The notes under the pieces were generated by a model. It searched no databases. It was not told the DNA's origin and was given only the letters and a program-made list of their open reading frames with translations. A stretch of DNA of 64,000 nucleotides, from NCBI RefSeq assembly GCF_024199905.1, contig NZ_JANAFB010000013.1, positions 21,546-85,545 on the forward strand, read 5' to 3'. Made by a program: the position numbers and the translations under genes. This document shows positions 49,888 to 59,930 of the stretch, piece by piece (within the stretch, counting starts at the first letter, position 1; each line of letters starts with the position of its first letter). Source of the DNA: Rothia santali. Its GTDB lineage: Bacteria; Actinomycetota; Actinomycetes; Actinomycetales; Micrococcaceae.

Positions 49888-51285
49888 ATGAGCACCACCG
49901 ACACGCGCGCGGCCTCGGCCGCCCCCACCGACACGCTCGCGGCGGCCGGCGCCGGCCCCCGCACCCTGCTGCGCTTCGCGACGGCCGGCTCCGTGGACGA
50001 CGGCAAGTCGACCCTGGTCGGCCGGCTGCTCTTCGACGCGAAGGCCATCCTGGCCGACCAGCTCGACGCCGTGGCCCGCACCTCCGCCGAGCGCGGCTTC
50101 GGCGGCGGCGAGGGCGGGCTGGACCTCGCCCTGCTGACCGACGGCCTGCGCGCCGAGCGCGAGCAGGGCATCACCATCGACGTCGCCTACCGCTACTTCG
50201 CCACGGACCACCGCAACTTCGTCCTCGCCGACTGCCCCGGGCACGTCGAGTACACCAAGAACACCGTCACGGGGGCGTCCACGGCGGACGCCGTCGTCCT
50301 CCTGGTCGACGCCCGCCACGGCGTGCTCGAGCAGACCCGCCGGCACCTGGCCGTGGCCCGGCTGCTGCGCGTGCCGCACGTCGTCGTCGCCGTGAACAAG
50401 ATCGACCTGGTCGACTACGACGCGGCCCGGTACGCCGAGATCGAGGAGGAGATCCGCGGGGTCGCCGAGGGCCTCGGCGTCGAGGAGCCGCACGTCGTCC
50501 CGGTCTCCGCGCTGCGCGGGGACAACGTGGTGCTGCCCTCCGAGCGGACCCCCTGGTACGAGGGGCCGACGCTGCTGCGCCTCCTCGAGACCCTGCCCGA
50601 CCGTGACCGGGCCCTGCAGCTGGCCGAGCCCTTCCGCCTGGCCGTGCAGACCGTGATCCGCCCCCAGGGCGGGCTGGCCGAGGGGGCCGACGCCGAGCGG
50701 TTCCGCGACTTCCGCGGCTACGCCGGGCAGATCGCGGCCGGCGGCGTCCGGGTCGGGGACCGCGTCGCGGTCGCCGGGACGGGCGCGACGACCGAGGTGA
50801 CCGGCCTGTGGGTCGGCTCCCGCGCCGTCGAGCAGGCCCGCTCGCCGCAGTCGGTGACCGTGGAGGTCGCGGACCAGCTCGACCTGACCCGCGGTTCCCT
50901 GCTGGCCGCGGCCGACTCGGTCCCCGCGGGCCACGCGGAGTTCCCGGCGAGCCTGGCCTGGCTCGACGTCCAGCCGCTGGCCCCCGGCGCCAAGGTGCTG
51001 GTCAAGCACGGCACCGCGACCGTCAAGGCGCTCGTGACCGAGGTCGGCTCGCGGCTGCGCCTGACCGACCTCTCCCACGAGCCCGCCGAGCGGCTGAACC
51101 TCAACGACATCGGGACCGTGCGCCTCCGCACCGCCGCGCCGCTGCCGGTGGAGGACTACGAGGCGCACCGGCAGACCGGCGCGTTCCTGGTCGTGGACCC
51201 CCGCTCCGGGGACACGCTGGCGGCCGGCATCGCCGCCCCGCAGGCCCCCGAGGCGGAGGGGGCCGGGGAGGACTGGCTGGCCTAG
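49888..51285 (+). CDS. cysN: sulfate adenylyltransferase subunit 1 (GTPase)
   Basis: GTPase that drives APS formation. G1 GSVDDGKSTLVGRL, G3 DCPGHVEYTKN, G4 NKIDLVDYD, then two EF-Tu-like beta barrels (about 235-440). 465 residues; no fused APS kinase domain, consistent with direct APS reduction by CysH. Start one base after the cysD stop. Confidence 0.97.
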   Translation: MSTTDTRAASAAPTDTLAAAGAGPRTLLRFATAGSVDDGKSTLVGRLLFDAKAILADQLDAVARTSAERGFGGGEGGLDLALLTDGLRAEREQGITIDVAYRYFATDHRNFVLADCPGHVEYTKNTVTGASTADAVVLLVDARHGVLEQTRRHLAVARLLRVPHVVVAVNKIDLVDYDAARYAEIEEEIRGVAEGLGVEEPHVVPVSALRGDNVVLPSERTPWYEGPTLLRLLETLPDRDRALQLAEPFRLAVQTVIRPQGGLAEGADAERFRDFRGYAGQIAAGGVRVGDRVAVAGTGATTEVTGLWVGSRAVEQARSPQSVTVEVADQLDLTRGSLLAAADSVPAGHAEFPASLAWLDVQPLAPGAKVLVKHGTATVKALVTEVGSRLRLTDLSHEPAERLNLNDIGTVRLRTAAPLPVEDYEAHRQTGAFLVVDPRSGDTLAAGIAAPQAPEAEGAGEDWLA

Positions 51286-51367
51286 GCCGCCCTGGGCGAC
51301 TCCCCGCCCCGCGACCCCGCACCTCCCGGCTCCGCCGGCCCCGCGTCCCTCCCACGGAAGGCAGATC

Positions 51368-52213
51368 ATGACCTACCCCCTCGGCCTCGACCTCCGGGGC
51401 AAGCGCGTCCTCGTCGTCGGCGGGGGAGTCCTCGCCGCCCGCCGGGTGGACGGACTCCTCGCCGAGGAGGCGGACGTGACCCTGGTGGCCCCCGCAGCCC
51501 GCCCCGAGCTCGAGGCGCTCGCCGCCGCGGGCCGCCTGACCTGGCACCGCCGCGGCTTCGAGGAGGCGGACCTCGAGGGCGCCTGGCTCGCGCTCGCCCA
51601 CACCGACCTCCCCGCGGTGCAGGACGCGGTCGCCGCGGCGGCCGAGGAGCGCCGGATCTTCTGCGTCAAGGGCGGCGACGCCGCGCGCGCCTCGGCCCAC
51701 GTGCCCGCCCGGGCCTCCGCGCACGGGGTGGACGTGGCCGTCAACGCCGGCCGGGACCCCGCCGGGCGCGCGACGTCGCCGCCTGGGTCGCCGCCGCGCT
51801 GGAGAGCGGGCACGCCCCGGTCGTGCCGCAGCGCGACGACGCCGACGCGCCCGGTCGCCAGGCCCCGGGGACCGTGGCCCTGGTGGGCGGCGGCCCGGGG
51901 GACCCCGGGCTGCTCACCGTCCGGGGGCGCTTCCTGGTGGCCGGGGCCGACGTCGTCGTCGCGGACCGGCTCGGCCCGCGCGAGGTGCTCCGGCACCTGC
52001 GGGAGGGCGCGCGCGTCGTCGAGGTCGGCAAGACCGCCGGCTTCCACCCGGTGCCGCAGGAGCGGATCAACGAGATCCTGGTCGAGGAGGCCCACGCCGG
52101 CGCCCGGGTGGTCCGCCTCAAGGGCGGGGACCCGTACGTCCTGGGCCGGGGTGCCGAGGAGGAGCAGCACTGCCTCGAGCGCGGCGTCCCGGTCGAGGTG
52201 GTGCCCGGCGTGA
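51368..52213 (+). CDS. cysG: sirohaem synthase dehydrogenase domain, frameshifted from CobA domain
   Basis: Residues 1-135 are the NAD-dependent precorrin-2 dehydrogenase/ferrochelatase fold: LRGKRVLVVGGGVLAARRVDGLL, ADVTLVAP, RRGFEEADLEGAWLALAHTD, then HGVDVAVNAGRDPA. After that the frame turns into Pro/Arg-rich nonsense (SPPGSPPRWRAGTPRS). The next frame reads RDVAAWVAAALESGHAPVV, the normal continuation into the methyltransferase. Restoring one C in GCCGGGCGCGCGAC near 51771 (GCC-CGG-GCG-CGC-GAC) would rejoin them. So this is a two-domain CysG split by an apparent 1-base deletion: a real mutation, sequencing error or recoding site. Confidence 0.8.
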   Translation: MTYPLGLDLRGKRVLVVGGGVLAARRVDGLLAEEADVTLVAPAARPELEALAAAGRLTWHRRGFEEADLEGAWLALAHTDLPAVQDAVAAAAEERRIFCVKGGDAARASAHVPARASAHGVDVAVNAGRDPAGRATSPPGSPPRWRAGTPRSCRSATTPTRPVARPRGPWPWWAAARGTPGCSPSGGASWWPGPTSSSRTGSARARCSGTCGRARASSRSARPPASTRCRRSGSTRSWSRRPTPAPGWSASRAGTRTSWAGVPRRSSTASSAASRSRWCPA

Positions 52214-52620
52214 CCTCCGCGGTCTCCGTGCCGGCGGCCGCGGGCATCCCCGTCACGCATCGGGGGCTCGCGCACGGCTTCAGCGTCGTCACGGCCCACG
52301 ACCAGATCGAGCAGGTGCCCTCGAGCGTCGAGCACACGCTGGTGCTGCTGATGGGCGTCAGCAGGCTCGAGCGGACCGCCGCGCGCCTCATGGACGCCGG
52401 CCGGGGCCCCGAGGTTCCCGTGGCGATCGTGGAGCGCGGCTGGACCCCGCAGCAGCGGGTCACCGTGGGGACGCTGGGCGACATCGCCCGCAAGGCCCGC
52501 GAGCGGGGCGTCGCGGCCCCGGCCGTGATCGTGGTGGGCGAGGTCGCACGCCTGGCCCGCACGGGCGAGGGGCCCGACGCCGCCCCCGCCGGAGTCCTCC
52601 CGGCCCTGTCGCTGCTCTGA
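51823..52620 (+). CDS. cobA: uroporphyrinogen-III C-methyltransferase
   Basis: Adds two methyl groups to uroporphyrinogen III to form precorrin-2, the entry to sirohaem. GTVALVGGGPGDPGLLTVRG opens the SAM-binding tetrapyrrole methylase domain; VRLKGGDPYVLGRGAEE, VEVVPGVTSAVSVPAAAGIPVTHRG and LVLLMGVSRLE are further signatures. 265 residues, complete as a domain. GTG 51823 has no ribosome-binding site and lies inside what looks like continuous coding sequence, so it may be expressed only through the upstream frameshifted gene. Confidence 0.88.
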   Translation: MPQRDDADAPGRQAPGTVALVGGGPGDPGLLTVRGRFLVAGADVVVADRLGPREVLRHLREGARVVEVGKTAGFHPVPQERINEILVEEAHAGARVVRLKGGDPYVLGRGAEEEQHCLERGVPVEVVPGVTSAVSVPAAAGIPVTHRGLAHGFSVVTAHDQIEQVPSSVEHTLVLLMGVSRLERTAARLMDAGRGPEVPVAIVERGWTPQQRVTVGTLGDIARKARERGVAAPAVIVVGEVARLARTGEGPDAAPAGVLPALSLL

Positions 52621-52831
52621 CGCCCTCCCGAGGGGGCGGACGCGCCCGCCCGGGGCCTCGAGGGTGCCGGTGAGTCGTTGGTCATCTTTCGACACGCACC
52701 CGGTCGCGCCGCGGGCCCCCCGGCGCCGCCCGCGCACTAAATGATGGGGTGCCCCGGGCGCACCGGCACCACCGCGGGCCCCCGGGGGCGCCCCGGAGCC
52801 GTCCCGCGGTCACCGACGCCGGGCGCGGGGG

Positions 52832-52861
52832 TTAGACAGGGTGCTGGGGACTGCCTAGACT
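52832..52861 (+). promoter_or_regulatory. ileS promoter
   Basis: TTAGAC (52832-52837), 18-nt spacer, TAGACT (52856-52861), predicting transcription from about 52868 and a leader of about 300 nt. The preceding 52621-52831 stretch holds a CGCCCTC/GAGGG hairpin just after the cobA stop and further GC-rich inverted repeats, but no gene. Confidence 0.7.
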
Positions 52862-52867
52862 GAGACA

Positions 52868-53167
52868 CAGTGCGACGACCCGGCAATCACCGGCGAGCAA
52901 TCCGGAAGAACAGGCAGTACCTGTGGTGTCCCACCGAAGCGCCGCGGCGCGGGACTCCCACGGAATAGATACAGCCCCAGTAGAACCGGACGGGCAGGCC
53001 CGAGACAGCCGTGAACGAAGCGGTCGAGGCCGTAGAGAATCTCCCGCGGTGGCCGGTCTCCGGCCCCGCGGGGTCTCTCGGCCCCGGCAAGTGAGGTGGT
53101 ACCGCGCTCCCGCACGGGGGCGTCCTGACAGGCATCTGAACGCACCGCCGTCGAACCAGGATCCTCA
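52868..53167 (+). ncRNA. isoleucine T-box riboswitch (ileS leader)
   Basis: The T-box core AGGTGGTACCGCG (53094-53106) contains TGGT-ACC, which pairs with the uncharged tRNA 3' end. Near the 5' end CCCGGCAATCACCGG presents ATC (52886-52888), an isoleucine codon, as specifier. This compact form fits the ultrashort stem I, translational T-boxes of actinobacterial ileS genes. TCCT at 53123-53126 can pair with the ribosome-binding AGGA at 53158-53161, a likely sequestrator. The structure between is inferred, not folded by computation. Confidence 0.88.
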
Positions 53168-53168
53168 C

Positions 53169-56100
53169 GTGAGCACTCACTACCCCAAGGCCTCCGCCGC
53201 CCCCGGCGACTCCGTCCCGGCCTCGCCGTCCTTCCCCCGCCTCGAGGAGGCGGTCCTGGAGTACTGGAAGCGGGACGGCACCTTCCAGGCCAGCATCGAC
53301 CAGCGCGACCACGGCGAGGGCCACACCGACGAGTTCGTCTTCTACGACGGCCCCCCGTTCGCCAACGGCCTGCCCCACTACGGCCACCTCCTGACCGGCT
53401 ACGTCAAGGATCTGGTGGCCCGCTACCAGACCCAGCGCGGCCACAAGGTCGAGCGCCGCTTCGGCTGGGACACCCACGGCCTGCCCGCCGAGCTCGAGGC
53501 CATGAAGCAGCTCGGGATGACGGACAAGCAGCAGATCGAGGGCATGGGCATCGACCGGTTCAACGACGCCTGCCGCTCCTCGGTCCTGAAGTACACCGAC
53601 GAGTGGGAGAAGTACGTCACCCGCCAGGCCCGCTGGGTGGACTTCGAGAACGACTACAAGACGCTCAACGTCGAGTACATGGAGTCGGTCATCTGGGCCT
53701 TCAAGCAGCTGCACGAGAAGGGCCTGACCTACCGCGGCTTCCGCGTCCTGCCGTACTGCTGGAAGGACGAGACGCCGCTGTCCAACCACGAGCTGCGGAT
53801 GGACGACGACGTCTACAAGGACCGCCAGGACCCCACCGTGACGGTGGCCTTCGAGGTGCTCGACGACGCGGAGCGGGCCCAGCACCCGGCCGTCGCCCGC
53901 GAGCTGGCCGGCGCCCGCCTCCTGGCGTGGACCACCACGCCCTGGACCCTGCCCACCAACGAGGCGATCGCCGTCGGCCCCGAGATCGGCTACGTCGCCG
54001 TGGCCGGCGCGGGGGAGCACGCGGGCACCACGTTCGTGCTCGGCGAGGACCTTCTGGCCGACTACGCCAAGGACCTGGGCTACGGCGAGGCCGAGGACCC
54101 GGCCGCCGCGATCGCCGACGCCGTGACCGGCCGCTGGACCGGCGCACAGCTCGAGGGCCTGCGCTACCGCCCCCTGTGGGACTACTTCACCGACGCGGCC
54201 GTCTGGAACACCCAGGACGCGTGGCAGGTCGTGGTGGCCGACTACGTGACCACCACCGACGGCACCGGCCTGGTCCACCAGGCGCCGGCCTACGGCGAGG
54301 ACGACCAGCGGGTCTGCGAGGAGTACGGCATCCCCGTGATCCTCTCGGTCGACGAGTCGGCGGCCTTCCTGCCCCTGTTCGCCGACGAGTCGCTCGCGGC
54401 CGGGGCGCCGCTCGCGGGCATCGCCGGGGTCCAGGCCTTCGAGGCCAACCGCACCATCATCAACGCGCTCAAGGACCAGGGCGTGCTGGTGCGCGAGAAG
54501 TCCTACGTGCACTCCTACCCGCACTGCTGGCGCTGCCGCACCCCGCTCATCTACCGCGCCATCACCTCCTGGTACGTCGCGGTCACCGAGTTCAAGGACC
54601 GCATGGTCGAGCTCAACGAGCGGATCAACTGGATCCCGGAGAACGTCAAGCACGGCCAGTTCGGCAAGTGGCTCGAGAACGCCCGCGACTGGTCGATCTC
54701 CCGCAACCGCTACTGGGGCTCCCCGATCCCGGTGTGGGTCTCCGACGACGAGGCCTACCCGCGCACCGACGTCTACGGCTCGCTCGCCGAGCTCGAGGCC
54801 GACTTCGGCCGCCTGCCGCTGAACGAGCGGGGGGAGCCGGACCTGCACCGCCCCTTCATCGACGAGCTGACCCGGCCCAACCCGGACGACCCCACCGGGA
54901 AGTCCACGATGCGCCGCGTGCCCGACGTCCTGGACGTCTGGTTCGACTCCGGCTCGATGCCCTACGCCCAGGTCCACTACCCGTTCGAGAACAAGGAGTG
55001 GTTCGAGGGCCACTACCCGGCGGACTTCATCGTGGAGTACATCGGCCAGACCCGCGGCTGGTTCTACACGCTGCACATCCTCGCCACCGCCCTGTTCGAC
55101 CGGCCCGCGTACAAGAACGTCATCTCGCACGGGATCGTGCTGGGCTCGGACGGCCAGAAGATGTCCAAGTCGCTCCAGAACTACCCGGACGTCTCCGAGG
55201 TCCTGGACCGGGACGGCTCCGACGCGATGCGCTGGTTCCTCATGTCCTCGCCCATCCTGCGCGGCGGGAACCTCGTGGTCACCGAGCGCGGCATCCGCGA
55301 GGGCGTCCGCCAGGTCATGCTGCCGCTGTGGAGCGTGTACAACTTCTTCACCCTCTACACCAACGCCTCCTTCGACGGCCGGGGGTACGAGGCTCGCACC
55401 ACGCACGTGTCCGAGCACGTCATGGACCGCTTCATCCTCGCCAAGACCCGGCAGCTGATCCGTGACATGACGGTCTCCTTCGACGACTACGACGTGTGGG
55501 CCGCCTCCGAGCACCTGCGCACCTACGTGGACGCGCTGACCAACTGGTACGTGCGCCGCTCCCGCGAGCGGTTCTTCGCCGAGGACATCGACGCCTTCGA
55601 CGTGCTCTACACCTGCCTCGAGACCGTGTGCCGCGTGGCCGCCCCGCTGCTGCCGCTGACCACCGAGGAGATGTGGCGCGGGCTGACCGGCGGGCGCTCG
55701 GTGCACCTGACCGAGTGGCCGGCGTCGGGCGCCTTCGCCGAGGAGGACGACCTCATCGAGCTCATGGAGATCACCCGCTCCATCTGCTCGGCCGGCTCCG
55801 CGCTGCGCAAGGCGCAGAACCTCCGCGTCCGGCAGCCGCTGGCCTCGCTGACCGTCGCGGCCCCCCGCGGCGGGGACCTCACCGCGACCTTCGCCGAGAT
55901 CGTCGCCAGCGAGCTGAACATCAAGAGCGTCACGATCCTCGACGCCGCCGAGGCCAGCGCCGAGGACTACGGCATCTCCCGCCGGCTCAAGGTCAACGCC
56001 CGCGCCGCGGGCCCGCGCCTGGGCAAGCAGGTCCAGGTCGCGATCAAGGCCGCGAAGTCCGGCGACTGGACGGTCCGCGACGGCGAGGTCGTGGTGGGCC

Positions 56101-56495
56101 ACGACGTCGTCGAGGGCGGCCTGGCCCTGGAGCAGGGCGAGTACGAGCTCGAGACCGTGGTCGCGGAGGGCTCCGAGACGGAGAACGCCGTGGCCGTGAT
56201 CGACGGCGGCTTCCTCGTCCTGGACACCCGGCTCACGCCCGAGCTCGAGGCCGAGGGCGTGGCCCGCGACGTCGTGCGCGCGATTCAGCAGGCCCGCAAG
56301 GAGGCCGGGCTGGACGTCTCGGACCGCGTCCGCACCCGCGTCGCGGCCGACGCCGCGACCCGCGAGGCCGTGGCGCTCAACGCCGAGCTGGTGCGCCGCG
56401 AGACGCTGAGCGAGGAGCTCGAGCTCGCCGAGGGCTCCGCGCTCTCGGTCGAGGTCCACCACACCGCACCGGAGAACAGCGAGGACCAGGCATGA
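53169..56495 (+). CDS. ileS: isoleucine-tRNA ligase (long, eukaryote-like type)
   Basis: Charges tRNA-Ile. HIGH motif [21 protein letters not shown], the KMSKS motif [13 protein letters not shown], a CP1 editing domain ([19 protein letters not shown]), a helical anticodon domain and a long C-terminal extension. 1108 residues and the KSLQNYPD context mark the type 2 enzymes often insensitive to mupirocin. GTG 53169 follows AGGA at 7 nt. Controlled by the T-box in front; overlaps folC. Confidence 0.96.
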   Translation: MSTHYPKASAAPGDSVPASPSFPRLEEAVLEYWKRDGTFQASIDQRDHGEGHTDEFVFYDGPPFANGLPHYGHLLTGYVKDLVARYQTQRGHKVERRFGWDTHGLPAELEAMKQLGMTDKQQIEGMGIDRFNDACRSSVLKYTDEWEKYVTRQARWVDFENDYKTLNVEYMESVIWAFKQLHEKGLTYRGFRVLPYCWKDETPLSNHELRMDDDVYKDRQDPTVTVAFEVLDDAERAQHPAVARELAGARLLAWTTTPWTLPTNEAIAVGPEIGYVAVAGAGEHAGTTFVLGEDLLADYAKDLGYGEAEDPAAAIADAVTGRWTGAQLEGLRYRPLWDYFTDAAVWNTQDAWQVVVADYVTTTDGTGLVHQAPAYGEDDQRVCEEYGIPVILSVDESAAFLPLFADESLAAGAPLAGIAGVQAFEANRTIINALKDQGVLVREKSYVHSYPHCWRCRTPLIYRAITSWYVAVTEFKDRMVELNERINWIPENVKHGQFGKWLENARDWSISRNRYWGSPIPVWVSDDEAYPRTDVYGSLAELEADFGRLPLNERGEPDLHRPFIDELTRPNPDDPTGKSTMRRVPDVLDVWFDSGSMPYAQVHYPFENKEWFEGHYPADFIVEYIGQTRGWFYTLHILATALFDRPAYKNVISHGIVLGSDGQKMSKSLQNYPDVSEVLDRDGSDAMRWFLMSSPILRGGNLVVTERGIREGVRQVMLPLWSVYNFFTLYTNASFDGRGYEARTTHVSEHVMDRFILAKTRQLIRDMTVSFDDYDVWAASEHLRTYVDALTNWYVRRSRERFFAEDIDAFDVLYTCLETVCRVAAPLLPLTTEEMWRGLTGGRSVHLTEWPASGAFAEEDDLIELMEITRSICSAGSALRKAQNLRVRQPLASLTVAAPRGGDLTATFAEIVASELNIKSVTILDAAEASAEDYGISRRLKVNARAAGPRLGKQVQVAIKAAKSGDWTVRDGEVVVGHDVVEGGLALEQGEYELETVVAEGSETENAVAVIDGGFLVLDTRLTPELEAEGVARDVVRAIQQARKEAGLDVSDRVRTRVAADAATREAVALNAELVRRETLSEELELAEGSALSVEVHHTAPENSEDQA

Positions 56496-58057
56496 GCGAG
56501 CAGCCCTTCCGCGAGGACGACGAGCCGCGCCGGCCGGACCTGCCCGAGGAGCTCTCGCCCCTCGGCGCCGACCCGGAGCGCGACGACGACCCGGCCGGCG
56601 GGCCCACCGAGGACGAGCTCATCGCCGACGAGCTGACGCAGCTCGACGAGGCCGAGGAGCTCGCCGGCGGCCCCGCCCCCGAGCCGGCCGACCCGATGGA
56701 CGCCCAGTTCTCCGCCGAGTCCGTCTACGCCGAGCTGCGCGGGCGCGCCCCGGAGTCGCAGATGGCCCCGCGCCTGGACGCGATGCGCCTGGCCATGGAC
56801 TTCCTCGGCGACCCGGCCCACGCCGCGCCGGTGATCCACCTGACCGGCACCAACGGCAAGACCTCCACGGCCCGCATGGTCGAGCGCCTGCTCATGGCCC
56901 ACGACCTGCGCCCGGGCCGCTACACCTCCCCGCACCTGTCCCGGGTCACCGAGCGGATCAGCGTGGACGGCGAGCCGGTGGACGCCGAGACCTTCGTCCG
57001 CACCTGGGACGAGATCCGGCCGTTCGTCCTCATGGTCGACGAGCGCCTCGAGGCCGCCGGCGAGGTCCCGCTGACCGAGTTCGAGGCGATGACCGCGCTC
57101 GCGTTCGCCGTGTTCGCCAACGCCCCGGTCGACGTCGTGGTCCTCGAGGTGGGCCTCGGCGGCACCTGGGACGCGACCAACGTGGCCGACGCCGCGGTCT
57201 CCGTGGTGACCCCGATCGACCTGGACCACACCGGGATGCTCGGCGAGACGGTCGAGGAGATCGCGACCGAGAAGGCCGGGATCATCAAGGACGGCGGCTT
57301 CCTCGTCTCGGCCGTCCAGCAGCCCGGCGTCGCCGAGATCCTGCTCGACGCCGCCCGCGCCCACGACGCGCCGTTCAGGTTCGAGGGCGTCGAGTTCGGC
57401 GTGACCGACCGCGTGCCCGGCGTCGGCGGCCAGGTCATCGCGGTCCAGGGGATCGCGGGGACCTACCGGGACCTCGCCCTGCCGCTGTTCGGCGCGCACC
57501 AGGCCGAGAACGCCTCGCTGGCCATCGCCGCCGTCGAGGCCTTCCTCGGCGGGGGAGAGCGGCCGCTGTCCGAGGAGCTGGTCCGGGCCGGCCTGGAGGA
57601 GGTCACCTCGCCCGGCCGCCTGGAGGTGGCCGGCACCGACCCCACCGTGGTGCTCGACGCCGCCCACAACGTCCACGGCATCACCGCCTCGGCCGCCGCG
57701 GTCCTGGAGAGCTTCCAGGCCAAGCGGCTGGACCTGGTGGTCGGGATCCTGGACGACAAGGACGCGCTCAGCATGTTCGAGGTCATGCGGGAGCGGTACG
57801 CTGAGTCCACGGAGTTCGACGCGCGGCTGTACGTGACCGCCTCGACCTCCCCGCGCGCGATCCCGGCCGAGCGGCTCGCCGAGCTGGCGCTGGCCGCCGG
57901 GTTCGACGAGGACGACGTCGAGGTCCACGAGCGCCTCGACGACGCGCTGTCCGCGGCCGTCCAGGACGCCGCGAGCGGGGACGACCTCGACGGCGCGGTG
58001 CTGGTGACCGGTTCGATCACGGTGGTGGGCGAGGCCCGCACGCTGCTGGGCCTGTAG
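56492..58057 (+). CDS. folC: dihydrofolate synthase/folylpolyglutamate synthase
   Basis: Adds glutamate to dihydropteroate and folates. About 65 acidic disordered residues precede the Mur-ligase-type domain: [20 protein letters not shown] (P-loop), [39 protein letters not shown] [20 protein letters not shown] with the KAGIIK lysine, and the C-terminal AHNVHGITA. 521 residues. ATG overlaps the ileS stop (ATGA). The usual GKGS of the P-loop is GKTS here. Confidence 0.94.
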   Translation: MSEQPFREDDEPRRPDLPEELSPLGADPERDDDPAGGPTEDELIADELTQLDEAEELAGGPAPEPADPMDAQFSAESVYAELRGRAPESQMAPRLDAMRLAMDFLGDPAHAAPVIHLTGTNGKTSTARMVERLLMAHDLRPGRYTSPHLSRVTERISVDGEPVDAETFVRTWDEIRPFVLMVDERLEAAGEVPLTEFEAMTALAFAVFANAPVDVVVLEVGLGGTWDATNVADAAVSVVTPIDLDHTGMLGETVEEIATEKAGIIKDGGFLVSAVQQPGVAEILLDAARAHDAPFRFEGVEFGVTDRVPGVGGQVIAVQGIAGTYRDLALPLFGAHQAENASLAIAAVEAFLGGGERPLSEELVRAGLEEVTSPGRLEVAGTDPTVVLDAAHNVHGITASAAAVLESFQAKRLDLVVGILDDKDALSMFEVMRERYAESTEFDARLYVTASTSPRAIPAERLAELALAAGFDEDDVEVHERLDDALSAAVQDAASGDDLDGAVLVTGSITVVGEARTLLGL

Positions 58058-58067
58058 GAGGGGCACG

Positions 58068-58511
58068 ATGGGACGCATGACGAGGGCGCAGCGCGAATGG
58101 CGCCCGGGACAGGTCAAGAAGCCCGCCTCCGTGCGGATGATGTTCGCCTCGACGGTGCTGCTGCTGGAGGCCTTCGTGGTCTTCTTCGCCACCCTCGCCT
58201 TCTTCGGGCTCGAGGTGCTGCAGGCGAGCCTCGCGGTGCGGGTCTGGACCATGATCGGCGGGCTGGTGCTCGCGGCGGCCTTCGTGGTCCTGTGCGCGTT
58301 CCTGCGGAAGCCGGGCGGCTACGCCGTCGGCTGGGTGCTGCAGATCCTCCTGGTGGCCACCGGGTTCCTGGTGCCGGCGATGTTCGTGATCGGCCTGTGC
58401 TTCCTGGCCGCCTGGTGGTACTCCATGGTCACGGGCGTGCGCCTGGACCGCGAGAAGGCCGAGCGCTTCGCGGCCGAGCAGGAGTGGGAGCGCCGCCACG
58501 GCACCGCGTGA
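58068..58511 (+). CDS. DUF4233 membrane protein
   Basis: 147 residues with four hydrophobic helices (about 24-45, 55-79, 83-103 and 105-122) and charged ends. SVRMMFASTVLLLEAFVVFFATLAFFGL and the position between folC and ndk match the DUF4233 family of actinobacteria. Function unknown. A TAGGAGGGG site precedes ATG 58068. Confidence 0.88.
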   Translation: MGRMTRAQREWRPGQVKKPASVRMMFASTVLLLEAFVVFFATLAFFGLEVLQASLAVRVWTMIGGLVLAAAFVVLCAFLRKPGGYAVGWVLQILLVATGFLVPAMFVIGLCFLAAWWYSMVTGVRLDREKAERFAAEQEWERRHGTA

Positions 58512-58647
58512 GGGGCTGACGGGTGCGGGTCCGGCAGCCGTCCGCCCGGACGCCCGGATCGACCGCGCGCTGGAGTCCCGCGCCGTCTTCGGCTCCTGGG
58601 CCGCCAAGACGGCCGACGCGACGCGCAGCCTCGAGGCCGCGCGCGCG

Positions 58648-59868
58648 GTGCTGGGGGAGCTGCTGCGCGCCGCGGGGCTTCCGCCCGGGGGCGTGCCCGC
58701 GGTGGTCGTCACCGGCTCCAAGGGCAAGGGCCAGGCCGCGACGACGGCGGCCGCCCACCTGACCGCCGCCGGCCTGCGCACCGGCCTGGTCACCTCTCCC
58801 GGCATCCTGAGCAACCTCGACCGCTTCGCCCTCGACGGGCGCGTGGTCCCCGCCGGGACCTACCACCGGTGGCTGGGCCTCCTCGAGCGCGCCGTGGCCA
58901 CCGCGCCGCCGCCCGCCGGGACCTACCTCGCCCCCACCGGCCTGTTCACCGTGCTGGGGCACGCCATGCTGGCGGCGGAGGGGGCCGACGTCGTCGTCCA
59001 CGAGGCCGGGCTCGGCGGCGCGCGGGACGAGGTCTCGCTCTTCGACCCCCTGGCCGTGGGGCTCACGAGCGTGCTCCGGGAGCACCTGGACGTCTTCGGG
59101 CCCACGCTGGAGCACGTCGCGCGCGAGAAGTTCGGGCTGGTCCACGGGCCGGCGCCCGTGGTCAGCGTGCCGCAGGCCCCGGGGATCGCGCCGCTGCTGG
59201 AGCGGGTGTGCGCCGGGCACGGGGCGCCCCTGCGGATCGCGCCGGCGGGGGAGTTCTCGGAGCAGAACGCGGCTGTGGGGCGCCTGCTGGCCGCGGCGGC
59301 GGCGGAACGCTGGGGCACCGCGGGGACCGGGCACCCGGGCGCCGTCTCGGGGAGGCACCCGGGCGCCGCGGCGTTGGGGCGCCCGCGCGCCGCCTCCGGG
59401 AGCCGCCCGGGCGCCGCGGCGGGGGAGGCCGACGTCGTGGTCGAGCGTCCGGGCCGCGGCCAGGTGTACCGGACCGCCGCCGGGGCGCGGGTCATGGTGG
59501 ACGCGTGCATCGACGTGACCGGCTGGGAGGTCGCGCTGCGGCGCGCCCGGGAGGCCTTCGGCGCCGACCCCGCGGTGTACTGGTCCCTGCCCCTGACCAA
59601 GCCGGTCGAGGAGCTGGCCGACTGGCTCGACGCCCGCGGCCTCGAGCACCGCTTCGTGACCCTGGACAGCGGCCACCTGGACTACCGGCTCCCGGAGCGC
59701 CTGACGGAGCGGCTGCGGCCGCTGGGCCTGCCCGAGGCCCTGGGGCGCCTCGCGGGGCGGGGCGGGGAGCACGACGCCGTGCTGGCCGCCGGCACGATCT
59801 CCTTCGGCACAGCGGTGCTGGTCAGCCTCGGCGTCACGCTCGAGCGCCTCTACCGGACCGGGCCGTGA
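58648..59868 (+). CDS. FolC-like Mur-ligase paralogue with disturbed 5' end
   Basis: Related to FolC but diverged. P-loop VVVTGSKGKGQAATTAAAHL, TSPGILSNLDRF, VHEAGLGGARDE, SVLREHLDVFGPTLEHVAREKFGLV (lysine kept; the usual D-H changed), and a C-terminal domain with MVDACIDVTGWE. 406 residues from GTG 58648, but homologous-looking coding sequence (RIDRALESRAVFGSW, TRSLEAARAVLGELL) runs back in frame to at least 58540 without a start codon. A GTG at 58523 after the DUF4233 gene would fit if one base were added near 58537. Contains four 8-residue repeats. Confidence 0.75.
   Translation: MLGELLRAAGLPPGGVPAVVVTGSKGKGQAATTAAAHLTAAGLRTGLVTSPGILSNLDRFALDGRVVPAGTYHRWLGLLERAVATAPPPAGTYLAPTGLFTVLGHAMLAAEGADVVVHEAGLGGARDEVSLFDPLAVGLTSVLREHLDVFGPTLEHVAREKFGLVHGPAPVVSVPQAPGIAPLLERVCAGHGAPLRIAPAGEFSEQNAAVGRLLAAAAAERWGTAGTGHPGAVSGRHPGAAALGRPRAASGSRPGAAAGEADVVVERPGRGQVYRTAAGARVMVDACIDVTGWEVALRRAREAFGADPAVYWSLPLTKPVEELADWLDARGLEHRFVTLDSGHLDYRLPERLTERLRPLGLPEALGRLAGRGGEHDAVLAAGTISFGTAVLVSLGVTLERLYRTGP
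59330..59425 (+). repeat. 24-bp in-frame repeat inside FolC-like gene
   Basis: Four 24-bp units start at 59330, 59354, 59378 and 59402, based on GGCACCCGGGCGCC. They encode HPGAVSGR, HPGAAALGR-, PRAASGS- and RPGAAAGE-like 8-residue units between the ATPase and C-terminal domains, probably a flexible linker. In-frame length keeps the protein open. Confidence 0.85.
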
Positions 59869-59930
59869 TCCCCGCGCGGGGATGTTAAGGTGGGGCCTGA
59901 GCCGACCCCGACCCCAGGAGAAGAATCCCC

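Noticed and set aside
52855..53145. Minus-strand frame and plus-strand upstream extension of ileS through the leader.
   Set aside because: The region is explained by the T-box leader; the IleS family N-terminus and the AGGA site fit GTG 53169.
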